Assembly (NCBI RefSeq): GCF_003999195.1
Contig: NZ_RJVR01000292.1
Location: forward strand, 1-64,000
Source: Streptomyces soli
Lineage (GTDB): Bacteria > Actinomycetota > Actinomycetes > Streptomycetales > Streptomycetaceae
Length of the DNA: 64,000 nt
Direction of reading: 5' to 3'
Positions 56,795 through 64,000 of this stretch are shown piece after piece. Position 1 is the first letter of the stretch. The number at the start of each line of letters is the position of its first letter. A program made the position numbers and the translations under genes. A model generated the notes under the pieces. It was given only the letters and a program-made list of their open reading frames with translations. It made no database searches and was not told the origin of the DNA.

Positions 56795-58999
56795 ATGCCC
56801 GATCTTTCTCGTAGAGGCTTCGTCGGCGCAGCCGCAGCGGTCACCGGGGCCGCAGTGGTCGGCGCCGCACTGCCGGCCACCGACGCCCAGGCTTCCCCCA
56901 AGCCATCAGTGAAGCCTCATCACTACGGGGACATCCGCGACATCAAGCACGTGGTGATCTTGATGCAGGAGAACCGCAGTTTTGACCACTACTTTGGCTG
57001 CCTCAAGGGTGTCCGGGGCTTCGGCGACCGCTCGACCATCACACTGCCCGGCGGAGGGTCGGTGTTCCAGCAGCCGACGACGGCACCCGGCCAGCCCGTC
57101 ACGACCACTCAGTACCCGTGGCACCTGAGCGACGCCCCCGCGTCGGCCTACCCGGCCGGTCACCAGCCGCCCAGTTCAAAGGTTGGTGCGCAGGGTTACG
57201 GCGGGACAGCACACTCCTGGGACGACCAGCACGTTGCCTGGTACGGCGGCCTGATGAACGGCTGGGTGTCCGCCAAGGGTGGCCCGACGACGCTCGGCTA
57301 CGTGGACCGGACGGACATCCCGTTCCACTACGCCCTCGCCGACGCCTACACGGTCGGCGACGGGTACCACTGCTCCGTGACCAGCGCGACCGGCCCGAAC
57401 CGCACGTACCTGTGGAGCGGCACGATCGACGCCCAGCAGAAGTACAGCAGTTTCGTCGCCTACAACGGCGGTGACGAACGGGGCAAGAACCTGCTCTGGG
57501 AGACCTACGCGGAGACGCTGCAGAAGGCCGGCCTCACCTGGAAGGTCTACCAGGGTGCGGACGACTACGGCGACAACGGCCTGGAGTACTTCAAAACGTT
57601 CGCCCAGTACGACCCCACTCAGGGCGGCACGCCCGCTCCCGGTAACGCCTTCTACGACAACGGCGTAGCCAATGTCCCCGAACCCCTGACCGGCCTCACC
57701 GCCAACGCCGACAACCTCGCCAACGCGATCAAGGCCGACGTGGCGGCGGGAACGCTGCCGAAGGTGTCCTGGGTCGTGACCAACCAGGCCTTCTCCGAGC
57801 ACCCGGACGGCGCGCCGAACGACGGCGCGTACTATGTGAACAGCGTCCTCGAAGCGCTCAACTCCGACCCCGACGTCTTCAACTCGACCCTCGTGATCCT
57901 CAACTATGACGAGAACGACGGCCAGTTCGACCACGTGCCGCCGCCGGCTCCGGCGCCGGGGACGAAGGACGAGTTCTACCACGAGACGTCCGGCACCCTC
58001 GCGAGCTACGGCGCGCTGCCGGTCGGCCTCGGCTTCCGCGTTCCGCTGATCCTGATCTCGCCGTGGACGCGGGGCGGCTGGGTGACCTCGGAGGTTTCCG
58101 ACCACACCTCGGCGATCCAGTTCCTGGAGAAGTGGACCGAAGCCCTCGGCACGCCTGCGATCTGCCCGAACATCAGCGCCTGGCGCCGCAGCGTCTGCGG
58201 TGACCTGACCGGCGCTTTCGACTTCACCTCACCGGTCTTCGGCCTGCCGGAATTGCCCCAGACCGCCGTCATCGGCGACCCCGTCGGCGGCGCCTACCAT
58301 CCGCCGGTCACGACCAACGCGATGCCGAAGCAGGAGCCGGGCACCAAGCGGGCGCGGCCGCTGCCCTACCAGCCCAACGCGAACCTGGACGGATTCACCT
58401 TCGGCAGCAACGGGACGGTCGAGGCGAAGCTGTCGTTCAGCAACAACGGACCGCACGCCCGCAAGGCCAGCCACTTCGCCGTCTACAACAACGCCGCTCC
58501 GGCCCAGTCGCTCGCCGACTACCCGGCGAAGTTCCCGGGGCAGTACACGGTCGACCCGTCGCACACCATCTGGAACAAGACCGTACCCGGGTCGGTCGAG
58601 ATCGGCGCGGGCAGCGGCGAGGGCAAGTACGACCTGACCGTCGTGGGCCCGAACCGCTTCCTGCGGCACTTCACCGGTGACGTCAACGCCGCCGGCGAGA
58701 CCGTGCAGGTGGAGGCGGTGTACTACCAGGGCGGCTTCGGCCCGAAGGCCAAGCTCGCGCTCGAGCTGACCAACAGCAGCACCAAGGCTGTGACGTTCAC
58801 GATCGTGTCCAACAACTACTCGGAGGACCGCGCGAAGACCTATCACGTGCCCGCGCACGGCCGCGCGACGCACACTACGGACCCGCTCGCGTCCAGCAAC
58901 GGGTGGTACGACCTGTCGGTCACGATCAGCGGCGACAACTCCTGGTCGCGGCGCTACATCGGCCACCTCGAGGACGGCATGAACAGCATCACCGGCTGA
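56795..58999 (+). CDS. Tat-exported phosphocholine-type phospholipase C
   Basis: A 734-residue secreted enzyme from ATG 56795 with GGAGAGG upstream. 'DLSRRGFVGAAAAVTGAAVV' is a twin-arginine signal. The PF04185 catalytic domain has 'IKHVVILMQENRSFDHYFGC' (metal and nucleophile region), 'NPNRTYLWSG'-like segment at about 203, 'LVILNYDENDGQFDHVPPP' and 'VPLILISPWTRGGW'. Two C-terminal DUF756 beta-domains follow (about 520-615 and 640-730), the second with 'YDLSVTISGDNSWSRRYIGH'. It hydrolyses phosphatidylcholine-like lipids, freeing phosphocholine. A hairpin terminator follows. Confidence 0.9.
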   Translation: MPDLSRRGFVGAAAAVTGAAVVGAALPATDAQASPKPSVKPHHYGDIRDIKHVVILMQENRSFDHYFGCLKGVRGFGDRSTITLPGGGSVFQQPTTAPGQPVTTTQYPWHLSDAPASAYPAGHQPPSSKVGAQGYGGTAHSWDDQHVAWYGGLMNGWVSAKGGPTTLGYVDRTDIPFHYALADAYTVGDGYHCSVTSATGPNRTYLWSGTIDAQQKYSSFVAYNGGDERGKNLLWETYAETLQKAGLTWKVYQGADDYGDNGLEYFKTFAQYDPTQGGTPAPGNAFYDNGVANVPEPLTGLTANADNLANAIKADVAAGTLPKVSWVVTNQAFSEHPDGAPNDGAYYVNSVLEALNSDPDVFNSTLVILNYDENDGQFDHVPPPAPAPGTKDEFYHETSGTLASYGALPVGLGFRVPLILISPWTRGGWVTSEVSDHTSAIQFLEKWTEALGTPAICPNISAWRRSVCGDLTGAFDFTSPVFGLPELPQTAVIGDPVGGAYHPPVTTNAMPKQEPGTKRARPLPYQPNANLDGFTFGSNGTVEAKLSFSNNGPHARKASHFAVYNNAAPAQSLADYPAKFPGQYTVDPSHTIWNKTVPGSVEIGAGSGEGKYDLTVVGPNRFLRHFTGDVNAAGETVQVEAVYYQGGFGPKAKLALELTNSSTKAVTFTIVSNNYSEDRAKTYHVPAHGRATHTTDPLASSNGWYDLSVTISGDNSWSRRYIGHLEDGMNSITG

Positions 59000-59015
59000 C
59001 CGGCCGGCCGTCACC

Positions 59016-59064
59016 GATCGCCGCCTGGATCGCATCGTGCTGCTCGACGATCCAGGCGGCGATC
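59016..59064. terminator. Hairpin terminator after phospholipase C
   Basis: GATCGCCGCCTGGATCG at 59016-59032 pairs perfectly over 17 bases with 59048-59064; the loop is 15 bases. Confidence 0.85.
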
Positions 59065-59181
59065 TGGGCCCGCGGGTGCCGATCGCGTGTTGATGGCGGT
59101 GAGTCCGTCCGGCGGCCGTCTGGAGGGCCTCGGCACTCTCGTCATTGAGATTCCTTCCGGGGTGGCGCACGGAGGCCGACT

Positions 59182-59197
59182 GGGAGAGCGCTCTCCC
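59182..59197. promoter_or_regulatory. LacI-type operator O1 (perfect 16-base palindrome)
   Basis: GGGAGAGCGCTCTCCC is a perfect palindrome resembling CebR-type LacI operators (TGGGAGCGCTCCCA). It lies 194 bases before the LacI gene start. Confidence 0.65.
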
Positions 59198-59198
59198 G

Positions 59199-59337
59199 TC
59201 GCCAATACGCGACGGCTGCCTCAACGCCTGGAAGTGCATCTCCGGCCACACCGGCGTCGCCCTCGGCGCCACCCTCTTCCGCTACGGGACGGAGAACGAC
59301 TTCGGCGGCGTCTGGTTCGACCTGGAGCCGCACGGCT
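59199..59337 (+). other. Short coding-like stretch between the two LacI operators
   Basis: One frame stays open and has protein-like composition ('DGCLNAWKCISGHTGVALGA', then 'GTENDFGGVWFDLEPHG'), with GC-rich third positions. It is continuous with the LacI frame but has no start or ribosome site and I do not recognise it. It may be a relic of a secreted-protein gene that now serves as operator spacer. Confidence 0.3.
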
Positions 59338-59340
59338 GGA

Positions 59341-59369
59341 GGGAGAGCGTTCTCCCGGGGTGCTATAAC
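59341..59369 (+). promoter_or_regulatory. LacI-type operator O2 and -10 region of a leaderless promoter
   Basis: GGGAGAGCGTTCTCCC at 59341-59356 differs by one base from O1. TATAAC at 59364-59369 is a good -10, and the ATG at 59376 is seven bases further, so transcription probably begins at the start codon. Binding here would block the -35 region: autorepression is likely. Confidence 0.6.
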
Positions 59370-59375
59370 GCTGCC

Positions 59376-60434
59376 ATGAGCGATGCTGCGCCGGTCGAGG
59401 GGCGGTCTCCGACGCTGGAGGACGTGGCGCGGGTGGCCGGGGTGTCCCGGGCGACCGTGTCGCGGGTGATCAACGGAGTGCGCAACGTGGATCCGGCGAT
59501 CCAGGAGGTGGTCCGGCAGGCGGTGCGGACCACCGGATACCTGCCCAACCGCGCCGCGCGCTCCCTGGTCACCCGCAGGACGGGCACCCTGGCGCTGGTG
59601 GTGTCGGGGGCCGGCGCGGACCGGAAGGGGCAGCGGGCGGCGGTCGCCGGGCGGGTGTTCGGGGATCCGTTCTTCGGGCGCTTGGCGGCCGGGGTGGTCG
59701 ACTGGCTGCGGCCGCGCGGGGCGGCGGCCGTGCTCCAGTTCGCCGAGACCGAGCGGGAGCGGGAGCAGGTGGTCGGCTTCCTGCGCCGGGGCGGGGCCGA
59801 CGGGGCGCTGATCGTCTCCACGCACGCGGAGGACCCGCTGCCCGCGATGATCGTCGAGGCGGGTGTGCCGGCCGTGCTGTTCGCGCGCCCGGCCCGCCCG
59901 CTGCCGATCAGTTACGTGGACCTGGCGCACCGCGGCGGCGCGGAGCTGGCCGCCGAGCGGCTGCTGGCCAGGGGTTGCCGGCGGGTCGCGACGATCTGCG
60001 GGCCGCTGGACGTACCAGCCGGGCAGGACCGGCTTGCCGGGTTCCGGGACGCCATGGCGCGGCACGGAAACGCGTACATGCCCATAGCCGAGGGCCGGTT
60101 CACCCAGGAGAGCGGCGAGACGGCGATGGAGCGGCTACTGACGGACCACCCGGACCTGGACGGGGTGTTCTGCGCCAACGACCTGATGGCGCGCGGTGCT
60201 TGTCAGGTGCTGCGGGAGCACGGCAGGAGCATCCCCGGTGATGTGGCCGTCGTGGGGTTCGACGACAGCAGTGCGGCGCTGGTCTGCCGGCCGCCGCTGA
60301 CGACCGTCCACCAGCCGGTGGAGGAGATGGCGGCCGAGATGGCCCGGTTGCTGGTCTCGCAGGTCGAGCAGCCGGGACGGCCGGTCACCTCGGTCATCTT
60401 CGAAGCGTCCCTGGTGGTACGGGAGTCGGCCTGA
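59376..60434 (+). CDS. LacI-family transcriptional regulator
   Basis: A 352-residue repressor from ATG 59376. 'PTLEDVARVAGVSRATVSRV' and 'INGVRNVDPAIQEVV' form the helix-turn-helix, with hinge 'NRAARSLVTRRTG'. The effector domain has 'VFGDPFFGRLAAGVVDWL', 'LLARGCRRVATICGPLDV', 'GVFCANDLMARGACQVL' and 'VAVVGFDDSSAALVCRPPLT'. Palindromes at 59182 and 59341 are its likely sites. Its end overlaps the convergent ROK gene by 41 bases. It may also act on the sugar importer beyond the ROK gene. Confidence 0.9.
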   Translation: MSDAAPVEGRSPTLEDVARVAGVSRATVSRVINGVRNVDPAIQEVVRQAVRTTGYLPNRAARSLVTRRTGTLALVVSGAGADRKGQRAAVAGRVFGDPFFGRLAAGVVDWLRPRGAAAVLQFAETEREREQVVGFLRRGGADGALIVSTHAEDPLPAMIVEAGVPAVLFARPARPLPISYVDLAHRGGAELAAERLLARGCRRVATICGPLDVPAGQDRLAGFRDAMARHGNAYMPIAEGRFTQESGETAMERLLTDHPDLDGVFCANDLMARGACQVLREHGRSIPGDVAVVGFDDSSAALVCRPPLTTVHQPVEEMAAEMARLLVSQVEQPGRPVTSVIFEASLVVRESA

Positions 60435-61689
60435 CCTGCACCGAGGGATCGGACGCCGCCGCACCGCCGCGCTGCAGGAAGTCGGCGAGCGGCAGGGTCG
60501 CGGCGCCCAGGGTGACGGCGTCGGCGCCGAGCCGGCTGAGCTCGATGGCAGCGCGCCCGGCCGGGTAGTGCAGGGCGTACGCCTCGGCGTGGCCGCGTAC
60601 CTCGGGCAGCAGCGCCGGGCCGAGCAACAGTCCGGCCCAGCCGCCGATGAGGATGCGTTCCGGTGCGAAGAGGTTCACCAGGGTGGCGACGCCGGCGCCC
60701 AGGTACTCGGCGGTCTCGGCGAGCAGGGTGGCGGCGGCCGGGTCCGGGCGCTGGCCCCGGGAGCGGGGTCGGGCCGCCGCGATGAGGGCGGCGAGGGCGG
60801 TCTCGTCGTCGCCGTCCGGGGCCTCGCCGCCCGCCTCGTACCAGCGCTCGAGGATCGCCTCGGCGCCGACGTACGCCTCCAGGCAGCCGCGCGCGCCGCA
60901 GCGGCAGCGGCGTCCGCCGACCTGGACCGTGGTGTGGCCCCACTCGATCGAGTTGCCGCCGACGGCGCCGCCGAGGGTGCCGCCCTTGACGATGCAGGCG
61001 CCGACGCCCGAGCCGAGCAGGGCGACGGCCACGTCGCGGGCGCCCTGTCCGGCGCCGAACCAGGTCTCGGCCTGGCCGAGGGTCTTCGCGCCGTTGTCGA
61101 CGTGGACGCGTACGTGGGCGGGGATGCGGGCCTCGGCGCGTACCACGGCTTCGAGGGGGACGGCATCCCAGCCGATCGTCTGGCCGTGGACGACCGCGTG
61201 GCCGTCGGCGCCCGGCACGACCATACCCGGCACGCCGATGCCGACGCCGAGCAGCCGGTCGGGGCGGGCCCCGGTGTCGCGGAGCAGGTCGGCCATGGCG
61301 TCGAGTATGTGCCGCACGATCCGGTCGGTGTCGTATACGTGCCTGCTCAGCAGGCGTTCCGTGAGGGCGACCTCGGTGAGGGACAGGTCGAAGAGCGCGG
61401 CGCGGACCCGGGTCTCGCCGACATCGATCCCTATGACGCAGCCGTGACCGGGGGCGACGCGCAGCAGGGTACGGGGGCGGCCGCCGTCGGAGTCCACCGC
61501 GCCGGCTTCTTCCACCAGCCCTTCGGCGACGAGATCGCCGACGACGTTGCTGATGGACCCGGAGCTCAGACCCGTCGCCGGGCCGAGCTCCTGCCGGCTC
61601 AACGGTCCGGCGAAATAAAGTCGTTGCAGAACCGCAGCTCGGCTGCCCCTTCGCAGGTCACGTACCGTCCGGCCGTTGCGCTCGCCCAT
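60394..61689 (-). CDS. ROK-family transcriptional repressor
   Basis: A 431-residue protein from ATG 61689. The N-terminal winged helix reads 'LYFAGPLSRQELGPATGLSS' and 'GSISNVVGDLVAEGLVEEAG'. The ROK domain has 'VIGIDVGETRVRAALFDL', 'GVGIGVPGMV', 'GNSIEWGHTTV' and the zinc motif C-x-C-G-x2-G-C-x-E ('CRCGARGCLEAY'). The DNA-binding domain makes it a NagC/XylR-type regulator, not a plain glucokinase. It is divergent from the sugar-binding lipoprotein gene and a 25-base palindrome lies in between. Confidence 0.9.
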   Translation of the reverse strand: MGERNGRTVRDLRRGSRAAVLQRLYFAGPLSRQELGPATGLSSGSISNVVGDLVAEGLVEEAGAVDSDGGRPRTLLRVAPGHGCVIGIDVGETRVRAALFDLSLTEVALTERLLSRHVYDTDRIVRHILDAMADLLRDTGARPDRLLGVGIGVPGMVVPGADGHAVVHGQTIGWDAVPLEAVVRAEARIPAHVRVHVDNGAKTLGQAETWFGAGQGARDVAVALLGSGVGACIVKGGTLGGAVGGNSIEWGHTTVQVGGRRCRCGARGCLEAYVGAEAILERWYEAGGEAPDGDDETALAALIAAARPRSRGQRPDPAAATLLAETAEYLGAGVATLVNLFAPERILIGGWAGLLLGPALLPEVRGHAEAYALHYPAGRAAIELSRLGADAVTLGAATLPLADFLQRGGAAASDPSVQVRPTPVPPGTLRR

Positions 61690-61730
61690 GCGATTCCTCT
61701 CCCGCTCCGCAACACATTGTGCCGGGAGTC

Positions 61731-61782
61731 TTGACCGCAGCTTCCTTCGCGTCTTAACTCACGCATTAAATTAAGCCGTGAG
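61731..61782 (+). promoter_or_regulatory. Promoter of the sugar importer with ROK-type palindromic operator
   Basis: TTGACC at 61731-61736 and TTAACT at 61754-61759 are spaced 17 bases apart, as in a sigma-70 type promoter. An imperfect palindrome, CTCACG at 61758-61763, TTAAATTAA at 61766-61774 and CGTGAG at 61777-61782, covers the -10 and start site. A+T-rich cores like this are usual for ROK repressors, so the divergent ROK protein is the natural candidate. Confidence 0.6.
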
Positions 61783-61828
61783 GCCAGTTCTGTCGAACCT
61801 GGCCGACCCCTGGAAGGGGCACAACCCG

Positions 61829-63142
61829 ATGCGCATGATCAGAGCCGCCGCCGTAGTCTCCACCGTCCTCGCCCTCGCCGCCGCCTCGGCGGGCTGCGGC
61901 GGCGGCAGCGACACCTCCGGCGGGGGCGGTGGTTCCCCCAAGACGCTGACCTACTGGGCCAGCAACCAGGGACCCAACGTCGAGGCCGACAAGGCGACCC
62001 TCACCCCCGAGCTGAAGAAGTTCGAGAAGCAGACGGGCATCAAGGTCAAGCTCGAAGTCGTCCCCTGGAGCGACCTCCTCAACCGGATCCTGGCCGCGAC
62101 CTCCTCCGGCCAGGGCCCCGACGTGCTCAACATCGGCAACACCTGGTCCTCCTCGCTCCAGGCCACGGGCGCCCTGCTGCCCTGGGACGACAGCCACTTC
62201 CAGCAGATCGGCGGCCGTGACCGGTTCACCGACTCCGCGGTAGGCTCGGCCGGCGCCGCGGGCAAGGACCCGGCGGCCGTCCCGCTGTACTCGATGGCGT
62301 ACGCGCTCTACTACAACAAGAAGCTCTTCGCCGACGCGGGAATCTCCACGCCACCCGCCACCTGGGACGAGCTGGTCGCCGACGGCAAGAAGCTCACCAA
62401 GAGCGGGCAGTCCGGCCTCGGTCTGGAGGGGGCCAACCTCTCCAACAACATCCACCAGGCCTTCGTGCTGGCCAAGCAGCACGGCGGTGACTTCTACGAC
62501 TCGGCCGGCAAGCCGACCTTCACCTCCCCCGGCGCGGTCGCGGGTGTGAAGCAGTGGGTCGACTTCATGGCCAAGGACAAGATCGTCGCCACGGGCAGCG
62601 CCGAGTACGCCCAGAACCAGACCCTGCAGGACTTCGCCAAGGGCAAGACGGCGATGGTGCTGTGGCAGACCGCGGCCAGCACCTTCAAGTCGTACGGCAT
62701 GAAGGACAGCGACTTCGGTGTCGCCCCCGTTCCCGTCCAGTCGGGCACCCCGGGCACCGGCCAGCAGACGAACTCCATGGTCGCCGGCATCAACATGGCC
62801 GTCTTCAAGAACTCCAAGAACGTCGACGGCGCCGTGAAGTTCGTGAAGTTCATGACCAGCGACGCCGAGCAGATCATCCTCAACAAGACCTACGGCTCGA
62901 TACCGCCGGTCAAGTCGGCGCAGACCGACCCGGCGTTCAACACCACGGCCATGAAGCCGCTCCGCGAGGCCCTCGCCACCAGCGCCACGCCGCTGCCGCA
63001 GGTCCCGACGGAGTCGCAGTTCGAGACCGCCGTCGGCACCGCGGTCAAGGGCCTGTTCGCCGACGCGGCGGCCGGGAAGCCCGTCACCACCGCGTCCGTC
63101 AAGGCAGCGCTGGACAAGGCCCAGCAGCAGATGCAGCAGTGA
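61829..63142 (+). CDS. ABC sugar transporter extracellular binding lipoprotein (family 1)
   Basis: A 437-residue lipoprotein. ATG 61829 is chosen, with GGAAGGGG about ten bases upstream; an ATG at 61835 is also possible. The lipobox is in 'AAASAGCGGGSD'. 'KTLTYWASNQGPNVEADKAT', 'VPWSDLLNRILAATSSGQGP', 'DVLNIGNTWSSSLQATGALL' and 'MAYALYYNKKLFADAGI' are typical of solute-binding proteins for oligosaccharides or glycosides. The permease gene follows after 11 bases. Confidence 0.88.
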   Translation: MRMIRAAAVVSTVLALAAASAGCGGGSDTSGGGGGSPKTLTYWASNQGPNVEADKATLTPELKKFEKQTGIKVKLEVVPWSDLLNRILAATSSGQGPDVLNIGNTWSSSLQATGALLPWDDSHFQQIGGRDRFTDSAVGSAGAAGKDPAAVPLYSMAYALYYNKKLFADAGISTPPATWDELVADGKKLTKSGQSGLGLEGANLSNNIHQAFVLAKQHGGDFYDSAGKPTFTSPGAVAGVKQWVDFMAKDKIVATGSAEYAQNQTLQDFAKGKTAMVLWQTAASTFKSYGMKDSDFGVAPVPVQSGTPGTGQQTNSMVAGINMAVFKNSKNVDGAVKFVKFMTSDAEQIILNKTYGSIPPVKSAQTDPAFNTTAMKPLREALATSATPLPQVPTESQFETAVGTAVKGLFADAAAGKPVTTASVKAALDKAQQQMQQ

Positions 63143-63153
63143 GAGGCCGGAGC

Positions 63154-64000
63154 ATGACACCCCCCACCACGGCTGCCGCCGACGAATCCCAAGCAGCCGC
63201 GGCCGACTCCGGCCCGCCCCGCTCGGCCAGTGGCCGGCGGGGCGGGCCGGGCCGCCGCCCGCGCCAGGCAGGCCGCCTACGCAACCTGAGCCTGCCCTAC
63301 ATGCTGCTGCTCCCGGCGATCCTCCTGGAGCTCCTGGTCCACCTGGTGCCGATGATCCTCGGCATCGTCATGAGCTTCCGCGGGATCACCCAGTTCTTCA
63401 TCCGCAACTGGACCCAGGCGCCCTGGGCCGGCCTGCACAACTTCCGCATCGCGCTGGACTTCAACGCCCCGATCGGCCAGGCGCTGCTTCACTCGTTCTT
63501 CGTGACCTGCGCGTTCACCGCCCTGTCGGTCGGCCTGTGCTGGCTGCTCGGGGCATTCGTCTCGCTCATGATGCAGGACTCCTTCCGCGGCCGGGGCGTG
63601 CTGCGGACGCTGTTCCTGGTCCCGTACGCGCTGCCGGTCTACGCGGCGGTGATCACCTGGGCGTTCATGTTCCAGCGGGACAACGGCCTGATCAACCACG
63701 TACTTCACGACCAGCTCCACCTCACCTCCGACCGGCCGTTCTGGCTGATCGGGGACAACAGCTTCTACGCGCTGCTCATCGTGTCCGTGTGGAAGGGCTG
63801 GCCCTTCGCCTTCCTGATCATCACTGCCGGTCTGCAGAACATCCCACGGGAGCTGTACGAGGCCGCCGCGATCGACGGCGCGGGTATGTGGCAGCAGATC
63901 CGCCGCATCACCATGCCCTCGCTGCGGCCGGTCAACCAGGTGCTGGTGCTGGTGCTGTTCCTGTGGACCTTCAACGACTTCAACACGCCGTTTGTGCTGT
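63154..64000 (+). CDS. ABC sugar transporter permease (MalF type), runs off the window
   Basis: The first 282 codons of a MalF-like permease from ATG 63154 (GAGAGG upstream). A Pro/Ala/Arg-rich cytoplasmic leader of about 45 residues precedes TM1 ('LPYMLLLPAILLELLVHLVP'). Later helices include 'SFFVTCAFTALSVGLCWLLG' and 'TLFLVPYALPVYAAVITWAF'. The EAA loop reads 'YEAAAIDGAGMWQQIRRITM', which contacts the ATPase. A MalG-type partner and perhaps catabolic genes should follow outside the window. MsiK-type shared ATPase is usual for such Streptomyces systems. Confidence 0.9.
   Translation, partial: MTPPTTAAADESQAAAADSGPPRSASGRRGGPGRRPRQAGRLRNLSLPYMLLLPAILLELLVHLVPMILGIVMSFRGITQFFIRNWTQAPWAGLHNFRIALDFNAPIGQALLHSFFVTCAFTALSVGLCWLLGAFVSLMMQDSFRGRGVLRTLFLVPYALPVYAAVITWAFMFQRDNGLINHVLHDQLHLTSDRPFWLIGDNSFYALLIVSVWKGWPFAFLIITAGLQNIPRELYEAAAIDGAGMWQQIRRITMPSLRPVNQVLVLVLFLWTFNDFNTPFVL

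Noticed and set aside
60394..61689. Annotation of the ROK gene as glucokinase
   Set aside because: A clear N-terminal winged helix of about 70 residues precedes the ROK domain, which fits a repressor.
1..64000. CRISPR arrays, tRNA or rRNA genes, intact prophage or integrase
   Set aside because: No regularly spaced repeats, no cloverleaf-forming sequence and no integrase or phage structural gene were recognised; the only mobile trace is the IS481 remnant.

Overview
The window is high-GC DNA with strongly GC-biased third codon positions, many GTG starts, ATGA/GTGA gene overlaps, F420-type enzymes, KdpDE, class E sortase-type sorting and ROK/LacI sugar control. It is best read as part of a Streptomyces chromosome (or a very close relative). 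The many clipped, frameshifted or fused gene remnants point to a remodelled accessory region rather than conserved core.

Layout. 1-8.2 kb: a methyltransferase tail, a CDGSH protein abutting an IS481-type remnant, a haem-oxygenase-like iron enzyme, two small proteins, an F420-dependent oxidoreductase, a DUF2231-Rieske protein, a CarD-like small protein and an Fpg/Nei glycosylase. Scraps of ctaD, a HAD phosphatase and an MFS pump lie between them. 8.2-19.8 kb is a potassium/stress block: APC-type permease, truncated ANTAR-GAF sensor, OmpR-type two-component pair, COG4705 membrane protein, kdpE-kdpD, a universal stress protein and an SLC13/ArsB-type permease. 19.8-24.1 kb is a tightly overlapped metal-uptake operon (binding protein, ATPase, two permeases, Fur-family regulator) behind Zur-like palindromes. 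NhaA-DsbA and NAD kinase follow.

27.2-36.3 kb holds a Nit1C (nitrogen starvation / cyanide-linked) cluster: MSMEG_0570, 0569 flavoprotein, amidohydrolase, MSMEG_0572, radical SAM, GNAT-AIR fusion, two nitrilase-family proteins and a glycosyltransferase. The second nitrilase keeps the fold signature and the lysine but has Asp at both the catalytic Glu and Cys positions, so the operon seems to pair an active enzyme with a pseudoenzyme. Repeat elements have entered two of these genes in frame.

36.3-39.8 kb holds a streptogrisin scrap and a second kdp locus reduced to two tiny membrane peptides and kdpD, without kdpABC or kdpE. Direct repeats typical of OmpR-family sites occur here and before the APC permease, suggesting one KdpE regulon. 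39.8-46.5 kb: an LAxTG-tailed secreted phosphoesterase, EfeB and EfeO without EfeU, an acidic protein, two broken hydrolases and Ogt. 46.5-53.7 kb: a seven-gene sugar operon (ribose-type ABC importer, LacD-type aldolase, FGGY kinase, LacI, PfkB) that could take a ketohexose to triose phosphates. 54.6-59.0 kb: a secreted PhoX-type phosphatase and a Tat-exported phospholipase C. 59.3-64.0 kb: a LacI regulator with matching palindromes, a ROK regulator and the start of an ABC sugar-import operon with a palindrome over its likely promoter.
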